The notes: generated by a model from the letters alone, not told the origin. 20,000 nucleotides of DNA from Symbiodinium natans (GCA_905221605.1 CAJNDS010002202.1:560001-580000), one strand, 5' to 3'; shown: positions 1 to 8,645, numbered from the stretch's first letter. A program made the numbers and translations.

Positions 1-140
1 TAGGGTTGAGGGTTTAGGGTTGAGGGTTTAGGTTGGAGGGTTCGAGTTGAGGATTGAGGGTTTAGGGTTTAGGGTTGAGGGTTGAGGGTTTAGGGTTTAG
101 GGTTGAGGGTGGAGGGTTGAGGGTTGAGGGGTTAGGGTTT
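1..140 (+). repeat. Telomere-like array, TTTAGGG mixed with TTGAGGG
   Basis: Near-continuous heptamers with the G-rich strand on +. TTTAGGG units are interleaved with TTGAGGG and a few GGAGGG or TTCGAG variants. The mix is irregular, unlike a functional telomere end, and unique DNA follows at once, so this is an interstitial array. The open frames across it on both strands are heptamer translations, not genes. Confidence 0.9.
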
Positions 141-560
141 CGGCTTTGCTCTAAGATGACACCCAGAGACGACGATGAGAAACAGGGCGTAGGGTTGAGG
201 GACCTCGAGGAAACCGTGTGCAGTGGGGCTTTTGTCGCTAGTACTCTGAGGGTTTTAAGAGCCATTTAAGGCTCTAAAGGTTGCTTTGCCAGTGCTCTAA
301 CGGCTTTTTAACGGGCTATTTTTTGTCTGCAGGGTTGTAAGATGCTTTTAAGCCTAAGCGTCCTAGAGTTTGAGGGAAAGTGTTATAAGACCTTATAGGG
401 AAACCTGGGGACCCTTAGAAGAAGCGTACCCAAGTTGCATAGTATTCTTACTGGCTCTTAGTAGGGAAGGAGGGAATGAGCTACAGTACCCCACATAATC
501 AGTTAAAGGGTTCAGATAAATTATGAGTTCCCCCCATTTTCTACTAAGAGCCAGTAGGTA
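141..560. other. Non-coding island containing a perfect inverted repeat
   Basis: About 420 bases of mixed-composition DNA between two G-strand arrays. No frame gives a credible protein. The only structure I see is the inverted repeat at 449-556. Confidence 0.6.
449..556. repeat. MITE-like inverted repeat with 16-base perfect arms
   Basis: The left arm TACTGGCTCTTAGTAG (449-464) is exactly the reverse complement of the right arm CTACTAAGAGCCAGTA (541-556), with 76 bases between. No transposase is present. A small non-autonomous transposon or a chance-retained hairpin are the options; no clear target duplication flanks it. Confidence 0.75.
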
Positions 561-1000
561 TGCGGGCGTGGGGTTTAGAGTTCAGGGCAACACAGGTTTC
601 TCCAGGCAGCGTAGGGCGTGCCAGGTGAAGGATGGCGATTTTGGTTTCCAGTCTGGGTTCAGGGTTCAGGGTTCAGGGTTCAGGGTTCAGGGTTCAGGGT
701 TCAGGGTTCAGGGTTCAGGGTTCAGGGTTCAGGGTTTAGGGTTTAGGGTTTAGGGTTTGTTTAGGGTTTAGGGCTTAAAGCTTAGGGTTTAGGGTGGGAT
801 TAGGGTCTAGGGTGCAGGTGCTCCAGGACATGAGTGCTCTCACTGGCGCGACAAATCGCCAGGGCCTCTGTGCAATTGAGTTCCAAGGTGAAATCTAGGG
901 CACCTGTTGGGGTTTAGGGGGTTAGGGGTTAGGGGTTCGGGTTTGGGGTTTAGGGTTTAGGGTTTAGGGTTTAGGGCTTTGGGTTTAGGGTCTAGGGTTT
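561..1000 (+). repeat. G-strand telomere-like arrays with TTCAGGG block
   Basis: Scattered TTTAGGG units surround a homogeneous block of eleven TTCAGGG heptamers (658-734), which switches to three TTTAGGG units (735-755). A short island at 815-905 contains a CTGGCG/CGCCAG hairpin (843-862) nested inside CAGGTGC/GCACCTG arms. TTTAGGG units resume near 940-1000. Confidence 0.88.
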
Positions 1001-1144
1001 ACAACCAACCAACCTAAGCACTACCTGGAGCCCCGGTTCTCGATCTCTTCTTCTGGTGCCTACTAGTAGCTAGCTTTTTGGTTGATGTGAAACGTGCAAA
1101 ATGAAAAACTATAGGTATCGGCAAATAGGACGCAGAGGCCCCGC
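1001..1144. other. Non-coding island
   Basis: Unique sequence starting with a CAACCAA repeat (1002-1012) that can pair with TTGGTTG at 1078-1084. No gene is seen. Array orientation flips across it, from G-rich on the left to C-rich on the right. Confidence 0.5.
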
Positions 1145-1245
1145 TTACGCTAAACCCTAGGTCCTCAATTCAAGAAAACCCTGAACCCTATCAATTCAAC
1201 AACAACCCTAAACCCTGAACCCTAAACCCTAAACCCTAAACCTCC
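1145..1245 (-). repeat. C-strand telomere-like array
   Basis: CCCTAAA units with CCCTGAA and CCCTATC variants, so the G-rich strand is on minus. It lies between arrays of opposite orientation. Confidence 0.85.
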
Positions 1246-1340
1246 AGAGAACTCCTCAAGCTTTGACCGCAAAAGCCGGGGCAAGCACAGGGTTGGCGGA
1301 TTGCGGCCGGGAGCCGCCTGGTGGGTTTAGGGTTTAGGGT

Positions 1341-1428
1341 AGGGTGGTAGGGTGGTAGGGTGGTAGGGTGGCAGGGTGGCAGGGTGGCAGGGTGGCAGGG
1401 TGGTAGGGTGGTAGGGTGGTAGGGTGGT
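1341..1428 (+). repeat. Octamer array AGGGTGGT/AGGGTGGC, 11 units
   Basis: Eleven perfect 8-base units are ordered as three AGGGTGGT, four AGGGTGGC and four AGGGTGGT, then the array reverts to AGGGTTT. The unit looks like a telomere heptamer whose TTT became TGGT. The clustering of the T and C variants indicates local copying by slippage or unequal exchange. Confidence 0.92.
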
Positions 1429-1690
1429 AGGGTTTAGGGTTGAGGGTTGAGGGTTTACAGGGTTTGCGGGGTTTGTCGGATTTGAAGGGTTTATGGTTTA
1501 TGCTTTACGGAGCTTAGTCTAGCTCGGGATTTGGGGGATACAGAGGGATGTCGAGGGTAGGGTTATGACTTAGTAGAGTTTAGTGCTTTGGGTTTAGGGA
1601 CCCTAAACCCTAAACCCGAAACCGCAGAGGGTTGAGGGTTTAGGGTTGAGGGATTTGGGTTGAGGCTTTTGGGCTGAGGGTTTACAGGGG
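1429..1690. repeat. Mixed telomere-like DNA with an orientation flip
   Basis: G-strand TTGAGGG/TTTAGGG units run to about 1590. CCCTAAACCCTAAACCCG (1600-1617) follows, then G-strand TTGAGGG again from about 1626. The abutting C-then-G units form a head-to-head junction of 10-20 bases. Confidence 0.8.
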
Positions 1691-2395
1691 ATGAGGATGC
1701 CCTGAATACCTCAGTTCATTAGGGACTACCTGGGGCCCTTACTTTCAGGGTTTACGGGCTTTGCAGTGGCTTGCGAATACCGTTCCTGCAGCAGTAATCC
1801 GGCCGTTGTACCGTTTCCGTGCCGTGATTGCCATGTAGCAGACACATTCAAGTCCAACCTTATAAGCCCCAAGCCCCAAGCCCCAAGCCCTAAGCCCTAA
1901 GCCCTAAACCCTAAACCTTAAACCCTAAACCCTAAACGCTAAGCCCGAACTCTCAGAAAGCCTATGAGATCTACAGGATCATACCTGCAGGATCATAAGC
2001 CCTGAAAGCCCCAAACCTGGCTAGTCCAAAGGACGGCAACTTTTCACAAGACAAGGGCACACCGTCGGGCTTCCCATTTAAAAACCTACACCCTATAAAC
2101 CCTGAACCCTGAACCCCTAAACCCTAAACTCTTAACCCTAAACCCTAAACCCTATAAACCCTAAAACCGAAACCCTAGACCCTAAACGGATTTAGGGCTT
2201 GGTGGGCAAAACTGCCTCGAGGCTTTGTGTCCTCAGGCCAAGGCTGCTTCGAGGGGCTTATTGGGGCGTCTGCAGGGTTTAGGGTTTAGGGTTGAGGGTT
2301 TATAGGGTCTCGGGTTTAAGCTTGGGAGTTTTTAAGGTCTAAACCCTAAAACCTAAACCCTAAACCCTAAACCCTAAACCCTAAACCCTAAACCG
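1691..2395. repeat. Alternating C-strand arrays and short islands
   Basis: An island (1691-1860) without recognisable genes is followed by C-strand arrays at 1865-1950 (CCCCAAG grading into CCCTAAA) and 2090-2190, an island at 2190-2275, G-strand units at 2275-2310 and C-strand units at 2335-2395. I see no coding sequence or RNA gene. Confidence 0.75.
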
Positions 2396-3165
2396 ATGTG
2401 ACATATAGGGTTTAGGTTTCGGGTTTTGGGTGCAGGGTTTAGAGTTTGGGGAAACCTGAAGCTAAGACGCTACCTGAGACTCTATTTACAGGGTTTAGGG
2501 TTTAGGGTTTAGGGTTTAGGGGTTAGGGTTTAGGGTTTAGTGGTAACAACCCCTTAGCTAGTAGGTGTAACACACAAAGCTGAACATTTAGGTGCGTCCC
2601 ACCTCCATAGGAGCCGGTCGAAGCATGATTCCTGTCACAGGGGGTCCAGGGTTCAGGGTGCCACCGGTTTAGGGTTTAGGGTTTAGGGTTTAGGGTTTAG
2701 GGTTTAGGGCTTAGGGTTTGGGGTTTAGGCCCCAAAACACCCTAAGAATCCAAAAGCCCTAACAACCTTGAAAACCCTAAGAAGTCTTGACGTCCTCCAA
2801 AACACGCTGAAAACTCCCACAAACCCTAAACCCTAAGCCCTAGACCCTAAACCGCAAACCCTAAGCCCTGGACCCGAAACCCTAAACCCCAAACCCTAAG
2901 CCCCTGTAGGTCTGCAGTCACCCTAAACCCTAAACCCTAAACCCTAAACCCTAAACCCTAAACCCTAAACCCTAAACCCTAAACCCTAAGTAGGGCTCAT
3001 AGCTGTACCACTCCTGGAGTCGAGACCCCGCAAGCCTCAGGCGCACGAAGTTAAAGACTTGGGATGTGACCCCAAACCCTAAACCCTAAACCCTAAACCC
3101 TAAACCCTAAACCCGAAACCCTAAACCCTAAACCCGAAACCCTAAACCCTAAACCCTAAACCCTA
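2396..3165. repeat. Telomere-like arrays in both orientations
   Basis: G-strand arrays lie at 2405-2545 and 2665-2728. C-strand arrays lie at 2820-2900, 2922-2989 (a long run of perfect CCCTAAA) and 3070-3165. Islands at 2545-2660 and 2990-3070 show no genes. Confidence 0.85.
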
Positions 3166-3220
3166 ACCGTCCTTCATGGGGATCATACCCGGGGGTACCT
3201 TACTCCCTATTAAGGACGGT
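3166..3220. repeat. 55-base inverted repeat
   Basis: ACCGTCCTT (3166-3174) is exactly inverted as AAGGACGGT (3212-3220). It directly abuts the end of a C-strand telomere array. Confidence 0.6.
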
Positions 3221-3945
3221 TTGTAAAAGGGCGAGGTTTCGGGTCTAAAGTTTAATTAGGGGATCTAGGGCTGAGGTTTAGGGTTTAGGGTTTAGGGTTT
3301 AGGTTTAGGGTTTAGGATTTAGGGTTTAGGGTTTAGGGTTTAGGCTTCAAGGAAACGTTTTCTTGTCAAAAAGGATTTGCGGATGCCGAGTCCCAGACCT
3401 GACACAACCCGACGCCTCTCCGTCTTCATGCAGCGCTGATGGGCTTCCATCTTGACAACCCCAAGCCCGGACTGTTGGGGTTTAGGGTTTAGGGTTTAGG
3501 GTTTAGGGTTGAGGGTTTAAGAGGGTTTGGACTCAGGGTTCAAAAGAGGGTTCCTTAGACTGACGATGTGCCTATGTGCCTGCGAGAACCTTGAAAACCT
3601 GAAAAAATCTCTGAAATCCCACCCCAAGGGCTGGAGGGAAAACGTGGGTTTTAACTCCCGAAACCCTAAACCCTAAACCCTTTACCCGAAAACCTAAACC
3701 CCAAACTGCCGCCTCCCACCGCCGCCGCCATCGCCACCGTCTTCGGACCCATAGCCCGTCTTCATCTGAGACATTTGCAGGGCTCAGGGACCCTCCAGGG
3801 TTTAGGGTTTAGGTTTAGGGTTTAGGGTTTGGGGTTTGGGTTTAGGGTTTAGGGTTTAGGTTTAGGGTTTAGGGTTTAGGGTTTAGGGTGTAGGTTTAGG
3901 GTTTAGGGTTTGGGGTTTGGGGTGGTTTAGGGTCTAGGGTTTAGC
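3221..3945. repeat. Mostly G-strand telomere-like arrays with islands
   Basis: G-strand arrays occupy 3265-3345, 3478-3520 and 3795-3945, with one C-strand array at 3655-3705. The island at 3346-3478 begins with a near-palindrome AAGGAAACGTTTTCTT (3349-3364). The island at 3520-3655 and a GCC-rich patch at 3710-3740 have no gene I can support. Confidence 0.8.
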
Positions 3946-3961
3946 TAAGGCTCCCTCTACG

Positions 3962-4076
3962 TGGAGGTTCAGGGTACTTATACCCACATTTTAACTGTAC
4001 TTATAAGCCCTCTAAGTCTTCTAAGTAGGTTCTAAGTAGACTTATAACTGGGGTTAGAAGTATCCATGAACCTCCA
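3962..4076. repeat. Hairpin-like island with imperfect inverted arms
   Basis: The outer ten bases TGGAGGTTCA (3962-3971) are exactly inverted at 4067-4076. About 14 more bases inward pair with small gaps. The interior carries three TCTAAGT copies (4011, 4020, 4031) between two ACTTATAA motifs. G-strand arrays flank both sides. Confidence 0.65.
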
Positions 4077-4080
4077 TGCA

Positions 4081-4330
4081 GGATTTAGGGTTTAGGATTT
4101 GGGGTTTGGGGTTTAGGGTTTGGGGTTTAGGGTTTAGGGTTTGGGGTTTAGGGTTTAGGGTTTAGGGTTTGGGGTTTAGGGTTTGGGGTTTAGGTTTAGT
4201 CAGAAGGGGGAGGAAGTCAGGGTTAGGTCTCGTAGGGCCAGGGTTGAGGGTTTGGGGCCAAAGGGTTTAGGGTTTAGGGCTAGGGTTTAGGGTTTAGGTT
4301 TTGGGGTTTAAGCTGTAGGGTTTTAGCGTT
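4081..4330 (+). repeat. G-strand TTTAGGG/TTTGGGG arrays
   Basis: TTTAGGG and TTTGGGG units alternate irregularly at 4081-4200 and again at 4260-4325. A short non-repeat segment lies at 4200-4260. Confidence 0.88.
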
Positions 4331-4972
4331 TAAGGGCCAGCATACCCGAAATCCGTGTTTAAGCCTGAAGAAGCCACTAAACGCCCCCAAAGCTCTTCAA
4401 GACGGAGGAAGTAAAAGTAAACCCCTCAGCCCCTAAACCCCTGAAGGAGGAGGGGCCGATCCCCAAACCCTAAACCCTAATCCCCAAGCCCTAAACCCTA
4501 AGCCCTAGCCCTAAACCCTAAACCCCCAACCCCAAACCCGAGACCCCAAACCCTAAACCCAAACCCTACACCCTAACGAATCCCTCAACCCCAAACCGGA
4601 GGGACATGACCGGATACAACCCCGACCCAACCTTAGGTGAGTGGGGAAGACGAGGACCCAGGCATCCAGGAATTCCCGGGCTCCCCGCAACAGAAGTTGT
4701 TAGGTTTTAGGGTTTGGGGCTTTAGGGTTGTAGGGTATTTGGGGTTTAGGGTTTCGGGTTTAAACTTTTTTGAGGGAGAGGGCTTACGGTGTAGGGCTCA
4801 GGGTTTAGAAAGGAGTACAGTACTTCGGGGGAAAGGTAGGCGTTCTATTTGGGGGGAAAGCTGGTCTCAATAGCCAACCCTGCCAACCTAATCGGGTTTA
4901 GGGTTTATAGGGTTTAGGGTTTAGGGTTTATTGGCCTAGTTAGGGTGGGTACTTCGGCTACTGCAGTTCAAA
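4331..4972. repeat. C-strand array followed by degenerate G-strand units
   Basis: An island (4331-4430) leads into C-strand CCCTAAA/CCCCAAA units (4430-4600), then unique DNA, then G-strand units near 4700-4770 and 4895-4935. A 78-codon open frame at 4637-4873 is largely translated repeat, so I do not call a gene. Confidence 0.75.
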
Positions 4973-5026
4973 CTCATAGGTTTCCCTACTAAGGGGGGGG
5001 GGGGGGGGGGTAGGGGAACCCATGAG
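4973..5026. repeat. G18 homopolymer framed by inverted arms
   Basis: An uninterrupted run of 18 G (4993-5010) lies between CTCATAGGTTTCCCTA (4973-4988) and TAGGGGAACCCATGAG (5011-5026). The arms are reverse complements at 14 of 16 positions, so one strand can form a stem with the G run in its loop. Confidence 0.75.
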
Positions 5027-5236
5027 AAATACTCAGACAGGGTCTACAAGACAACAGTCTTGGTGTTCATCTATTGTTTTCGGCCCCTGTGCTGTTCCCT
5101 GAACCTTCGAGCCTCCACCAACCCTAAACCCTAAACCCTAAACCCTGAACCCCCTAACCCTGAACCCTAAACCCTAAAAACCTCTGGCTTTCCATCCCAG
5201 GCACAGCAGCACGATTTTGAAGGAAGGCCTTGCCAG
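5027..5236. other. Island and C-strand array
   Basis: Unique DNA at 5027-5118 shows nothing recognisable. C-strand CCCTAAA/CCCTGAA units follow at 5119-5178, then about 55 bases of unique DNA. Confidence 0.6.
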
Positions 5237-5268
<32 letters not shown>

Positions 5269-5282
5269 GAGAGAGCGAGAGC
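5237..5282. repeat. (GA)n microsatellite
   Basis: GA dinucleotides run for about 46 bases with single interruptions (GATA at 5261-5264, GCGA near 5275). It creates spurious Arg/Glu and Ser/Leu open frames. Confidence 0.92.
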
Positions 5283-5318
5283 AAAGGGTTTAAAAGCCCA
5301 TCCTTACCTTGGTTGGGG

Positions 5319-5440
5319 TTTGGGGTTTGGGGTTTGAGGTTTGGGGTTTGGGGTTTGGGGTTTGGGGTTTGGGGTTTGGGGTTTGGGGTTTGGAGTTTAG
5401 GGTTTAGGGTTACCCTGACTCCCAACCCTAAACCCTAAGT
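5319..5440 (+). repeat. TTTGGGG heptamer block
   Basis: Eleven TTTGGGG-type units (5319-5395, two with GAGG or GGAG variants) pass into two TTTAGGG units. A short C-strand array (5423-5440) follows, so the two orientations almost meet. Confidence 0.9.
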
Positions 5441-6042
5441 CCTAAGCTTTTTGTGCCGTAGTGTCTGTCCTTTGGGCTGGATCTGCAAGCGGCTTCAAGC
5501 AAGGCCTTAGAACCTTCCACAAGCATGATGCGGAAGAATGACCCTCGGAGACCCGATTAAAGGTTTAGGTTTAGGGTTTAGGGTTGGGTTTCTGCCCAAA
5601 ACATAAATGTATCAATAGGGTCCAGAATCCAGAACACAAGCATTCGGTCAACACTTTTGCGCAACCTCCTTCCAAATGGTATGAAGCCTAAACCCTGAAC
5701 CCTAGACCCAAAACCCTAACTGAAGCCCCAAACCCTGGACTCTAGACCCCTAAACCCCTAACGCAGCCCTCCAAAACCCCCAAACCCGAAACCCTAAACC
5801 CTAAACCCTCAAGCCTAAACCCCAAGCCCCAAACCCAAACCCCAAACCCTAAACCGTAAACCCTTGTCCCTAAACCCGAAAGCCCTCAAGCGAATCCTCA
5901 AGCTCCGCAAAAGCACAGACATCTCTTACACGAGCAACAGAACGCAGCATTGATTCTAGACCCAAAAATGACCTAGGGTTTAGGGTTTAGGGTTTAGGGT
6001 ACCGTGGACAAGAAAAGTTAAGCTTTCTCAGTCCGACAGAAT
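5441..6042. repeat. Islands with C-strand arrays and short G-strand units
   Basis: Unique DNA (5441-5560), short G-strand units (5561-5590), an island (5590-5685), a degenerate C-strand array (5686-5880), an island (5880-5970) and G-strand units (5973-6001). The motif TTCTAGACCCAAAA near 5955 resembles the edge of the element at 6043. No genes seen. Confidence 0.65.
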
Positions 6043-6160
6043 CCTAGACCCAAGAGCAACCCAGGAATAAAGAAGGGTGCCCTCTTTGGCTTAAAAGCTT
6101 AAAAGGGAGCCGAAACCCATAAAATATTGAACTGAATAAGGGCCTGCTCCGGGTCCTAGA
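6043..6160. repeat. MITE-like dispersed element, copy 1
   Basis: Runs from CCTAGACCC to GGGTCCTAG, giving imperfect inverted ends. It shares ordered blocks with 11055-11168: the GGAATAAA block, AAGGGTGCCCT, and the block ending AAGGGCCTGCTCC. It contains the palindrome-like TTAAAAGCTTAAAA. It has no coding capacity. Confidence 0.65.
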
Positions 6161-6180
6161 ATTACATCCCTGCAAGCCCT

Positions 6181-6240
6181 ACCTTATAAGAACCCAAAAG
6201 CCTACTTTTTCTGTAGGTGGACCAAAGACCATTATAAGGT
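6181..6240. repeat. 60-base nested inverted repeat
   Basis: Outer arms ACCTTATAA (6181-6189) and TTATAAGGT (6232-6240) are exact. An inner CCTAC/GTAGG pair lies around a T-rich loop near 6202-6218. Confidence 0.55.
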
Positions 6241-6600
6241 GTGTTCTAATCAGGACCTGCAAAAAAATAGTCTTGGGGTTCTTCAGGTAATTACAACACC
6301 GTACAGTAAGACCGAGACTCTATACCCGAAGTACTTTGAGAAGGGGCTGCCCGGGGGGGGGAACTACATGGTCCCTTTAGATGGTCGTCCCCTACCTTCT
6401 TTGTCATTGCTCCTTTGTGGGGCAAGGGGCATACAAGGGTTTCCCCCCCTTCACCTCCCAATGAAAGGCCCATATCAAGGGACCCTGCAACTTCCCTAAG
6501 ATGGGTTCCCCAGTCTCCCTAGGATACGTAACTTCCACTTATCAAAACTAGAAATGGCATCCGAAACCTAAAGAACGTTCGGACGGCACCCTCCAGACAA
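6241..6600. other. Unique DNA, no gene supported
   Basis: An 86-codon + frame (6239-6499) is the longest in this stretch. Its product shows no recognisable motif and the opposite strand is also open, so I leave it uncalled. G8 and C6 runs occur at about 6353 and 6442. Confidence 0.4.
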
Positions 6601-7050
6601 GACCCGAAGCCTAAACCCTAAACCCACTATTTCCCTCTGCGGAGTGTGGGGATTTAGGCGGTTTAGGGTATTTTACCTGACCCCTCCCTAAACACTAGCC
6701 CCACAGATACAAGCCCTGAACCCCCCAAACCCTAAACCCTAAACCCTAAACCCTAAACCCTAAACCCTAAACCCTAAACCCTAAACCCTAAACCCTAAAC
6801 CCTAAACCCTAAACCCTAAACCCACGCACCTTGCAGTCGGGCTTGGATAGAATGGACTCGGCACGAGGAACCCCGTGGGGCTTCTTAGGGTTTATAGGGC
6901 TTAGGGTTTAGGGTTTAGGGTTTAGGGTTTAGGGATTAGGGTTTAGGGTTTAGGGTTTAGGGTTTAGGGTTTAGGGTGTAGGGTTTTAAGGTTTAGGGTT
7001 TAGGGTTTAGGGTTTAGGGTGTAGGGTTTTAAGGTTTAGGGTTTAGGGTT
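6601..7050. repeat. Long C-strand array then long G-strand array
   Basis: After a short C-strand cluster (6605-6628), about 14 perfect CCCTAAA units span 6727-6823. An island (6824-6885) separates them from G-strand TTTAGGG units (6886-7050). That array contains a duplicated longer motif, GGGTGTAGGGTTTTAAGG, at about 6973 and 7017. Confidence 0.92.
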
Positions 7051-7218
7051 CAGCATCTCAAGTTCGAGCATTTACTAGGCCAGTAGTGTGTTCAGGCAAC
7101 GGAAAAAAACCCACCCGCCCAGAGAATCCCATAACATTAAGAAAATATAAGGTTTTCATCCTACCCCAAAGAGTTTTACCTACCCAAGTCAGACACGTTT
7201 TCAACTGACCAACACCCG
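7051..7218. other. Unique spacer
   Basis: About 170 bases between the telomere-like array and the G-run tract. Nothing recognisable. Confidence 0.5.
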
Positions 7219-7423
7219 TTGCGGGAGGAAGGGGGCTGGAGGGGCAGGGGGGGAAGGAAGGGAGGTGAAGGAGGGGTGGGGGGGCGGGTGGGGGGTGGGG
7301 GGGTGGGTGGGGGGGGGGGTGTGGGGGCGGGGGGTGGGGGGGGGGTGGGGGGGGGGGGTGGGGGGGGGGGTGGGGGGGGGGGTGGGGGGGGGGTGCGGGG
7401 GGGGGGGGGTGCGGGGGGGGGGG
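7219..7423 (+). repeat. G-run tract with quadruplex potential
   Basis: About 200 bases of G runs (3-12 long) separated by single T, A, C, GT or GC. It begins with GGA/GGGAA-rich sequence and becomes almost pure G/T. Both strands are open in all frames (poly-Pro/His on minus, poly-Gly on plus) simply because stop codons cannot form. Runs this long are prone to sequencing and assembly length errors. Confidence 0.9.
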
Positions 7424-7425
7424 AA

Positions 7426-7851
7426 GGACCTTGCCCACTAATTTTCTGACCTTGCCCACTAATTTTTGAACCTTGCCCGCTAATTTTCGGACCTTGCCCA
7501 CTAATTTTCGGACCTTGCCCACTGATTTTCGGACCTTGCCCGCTAATTTTCGGACCTTGCCCGCTAATTCTCGGGCCTTTCCCGGGTCCGAAAATTAGCG
7601 GGCAAGGTCCGAAAATTAGCGGGCAAGGTCCGAAAATTAGTGGGCAAGGTCCGAAAATCAGTGGGCAAGGTGGTGGGTCAGCGGGCAAGGTCCGAAAATT
7701 GGTGGGCAAGGTCGTGGGGCAGCCAATGGACCTTGCCCACTGATTTTCGGACCTTGCCCGCTGATTTTCGGACCTTGCCCGCTAATTTTCGGACCTTGCC
7801 CGCTAATTTTCGGACCTTGCCCACTAATTTTCGGACCTTGCCCGCAAAGCC
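7426..7851. repeat. 21-base repeat array in alternating orientation
   Basis: The unit is GGACCTTGCCCGCTAATTTT plus C, with A/G variation in the middle. Block 1 (7426-7572) has seven + oriented units. A degenerate hinge (7573-7586) follows. Block 2 (7587-7711) has five reversed units plus one shortened unit at 7671-7690. A spacer (7712-7727) precedes block 3 (7728-7851), with five + units and a partial. The blocks can fold into long hairpins. The unit length is a multiple of three, so heptapeptide-repeat frames stay open on both strands; I do not regard these as proteins. Confidence 0.93.
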
Positions 7852-8058
7852 ATTAACATTTATATTATATATGAAAGAGTGGTTTAGGGTTTAGGGATTA
7901 GGGTTTTAAGGTTTAGGGTTTAGGGATTAGGGTTTAGGGTTTGGTATGGGCTGCGGAGGCTTGGGCAGGGTGGTTTAGCGGGTTGAGGGCTCTGAGGGTT
8001 GGGGTCAAGGGTTGGGGATTTGGGGTTGAGGGGCTTGAGGGCTTTGGGGGCTTTAGGG
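7852..8058 (+). repeat. Degenerate G-strand telomere-like units
   Basis: A short AT-rich link (7852-7880) leads into TTTAGGG units with TTAGGGTTTTAAGG motifs like those at 6973. Increasingly degenerate GGTTGAGG/GGCTTTGG units run up to 8058. Confidence 0.75.
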
Positions 8059-8234
8059 TTTTAGGGTTTTAGGGTTTTAGGGTTTTCGGGTTTTGGGGTT
8101 TTGGGGTTTTGGGGTTTTGGGGTTTTAGGGTTTTAGGGTTTTAGGGTTTTAGGGTTTTAGGGTTTTAGGGTTTTAGGGTTTTAGGGTTTTAGGGTTTTAG
8201 GGTTTTAGGGTTTTAGGGTTTTAGGGTTTTAGGG
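8059..8234 (+). repeat. Octamer telomere-like array TTTTAGGG with TTTTGGGG core
   Basis: Twenty-two perfect octamers occur in order: three TTTTAGGG, one TTTTCGGG, four TTTTGGGG and fourteen TTTTAGGG. TTTTAGGG is the established Chlamydomonas telomere unit and TTTTGGGG the hypotrich ciliate unit. Here both are interstitial beside heptamer arrays, so they probably arose by local mutation and spreading. Confidence 0.95.
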
Positions 8235-8580
8235 TTTCAGGCAAGGCCGGGCAGCTTGGAGTAGGTCCACTTTCTGGTGTAGGTGAGGATCCAGGAAACA
8301 CGACTTAGGACTGCAGGACCCCTGTCTGAAGGGTTTGGAAGTTTAGCATGTAGGGAAGTTATCAGCTTGATGGTTTAGGGGAAGTTCAGGGTTTGGGCTT
8401 TATAGGGTTTTTTAGCATTTAGGGTGTAGGGTTTAGGGACACTGTACAAACCCTGACAACCTACACTGTGTGATCAGAAGGTTGTTCGTAGCCCATGAAA
8501 AGCATGTCAAAGTTGGCGTCCCCGTGAGTGGAAGGGTTGCGGAAGGTTTGCAGCAAGTGGGCGTTTACATGGGACTCTAG
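8235..8580. other. Island with scattered telomere-like units
   Basis: Unique DNA with a few TTTAGGG-like units near 8370-8440. ACACTGTACAAACCC (about 8440) and ACACTGTGTGATC (about 8463) form a short similar pair. No gene seen. Confidence 0.5.
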
Positions 8581-8645
8581 TTACCTACAGCTTAGTAGTC
8601 TCTATACCCTTGATTCGTAGGCATAACCCATGAAGCTGTAGGTAA
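8581..8645. repeat. Inverted repeat with 13-base perfect arms
   Basis: TTACCTACAGCTT (8581-8593) is exactly inverted as AAGCTGTAGGTAA (8633-8645), with 39 bases between. A G-strand telomere array begins about 14 bases to the right. Confidence 0.7.

Noticed and set aside
1-140. A true chromosome end
   Set aside because: The heptamers are irregular and unique sequence plus many more arrays in both orientations follow; nothing shows that the window starts at a terminus.
62-269. Small proteins at the left edge
   Set aside because: They translate telomere-like heptamers (for example LNPKPST repeats) and continue only briefly into unique DNA.
5174-5438. Small proteins with Leu/Ser or Arg/Glu runs
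   Set aside because: Products of the GA microsatellite and the TTTGGGG array on opposite strands.
7058-7709. Proline-rich or heptapeptide-repeat proteins on the minus strand
   Set aside because: All frames stay open because G-run and 21-base repeats cannot form stops; products are pure repeat translation on both strands.
7426-7851. CRISPR-like array
   Set aside because: The 21-base units are tandem without unique spacers and change orientation twice; the context is eukaryotic.
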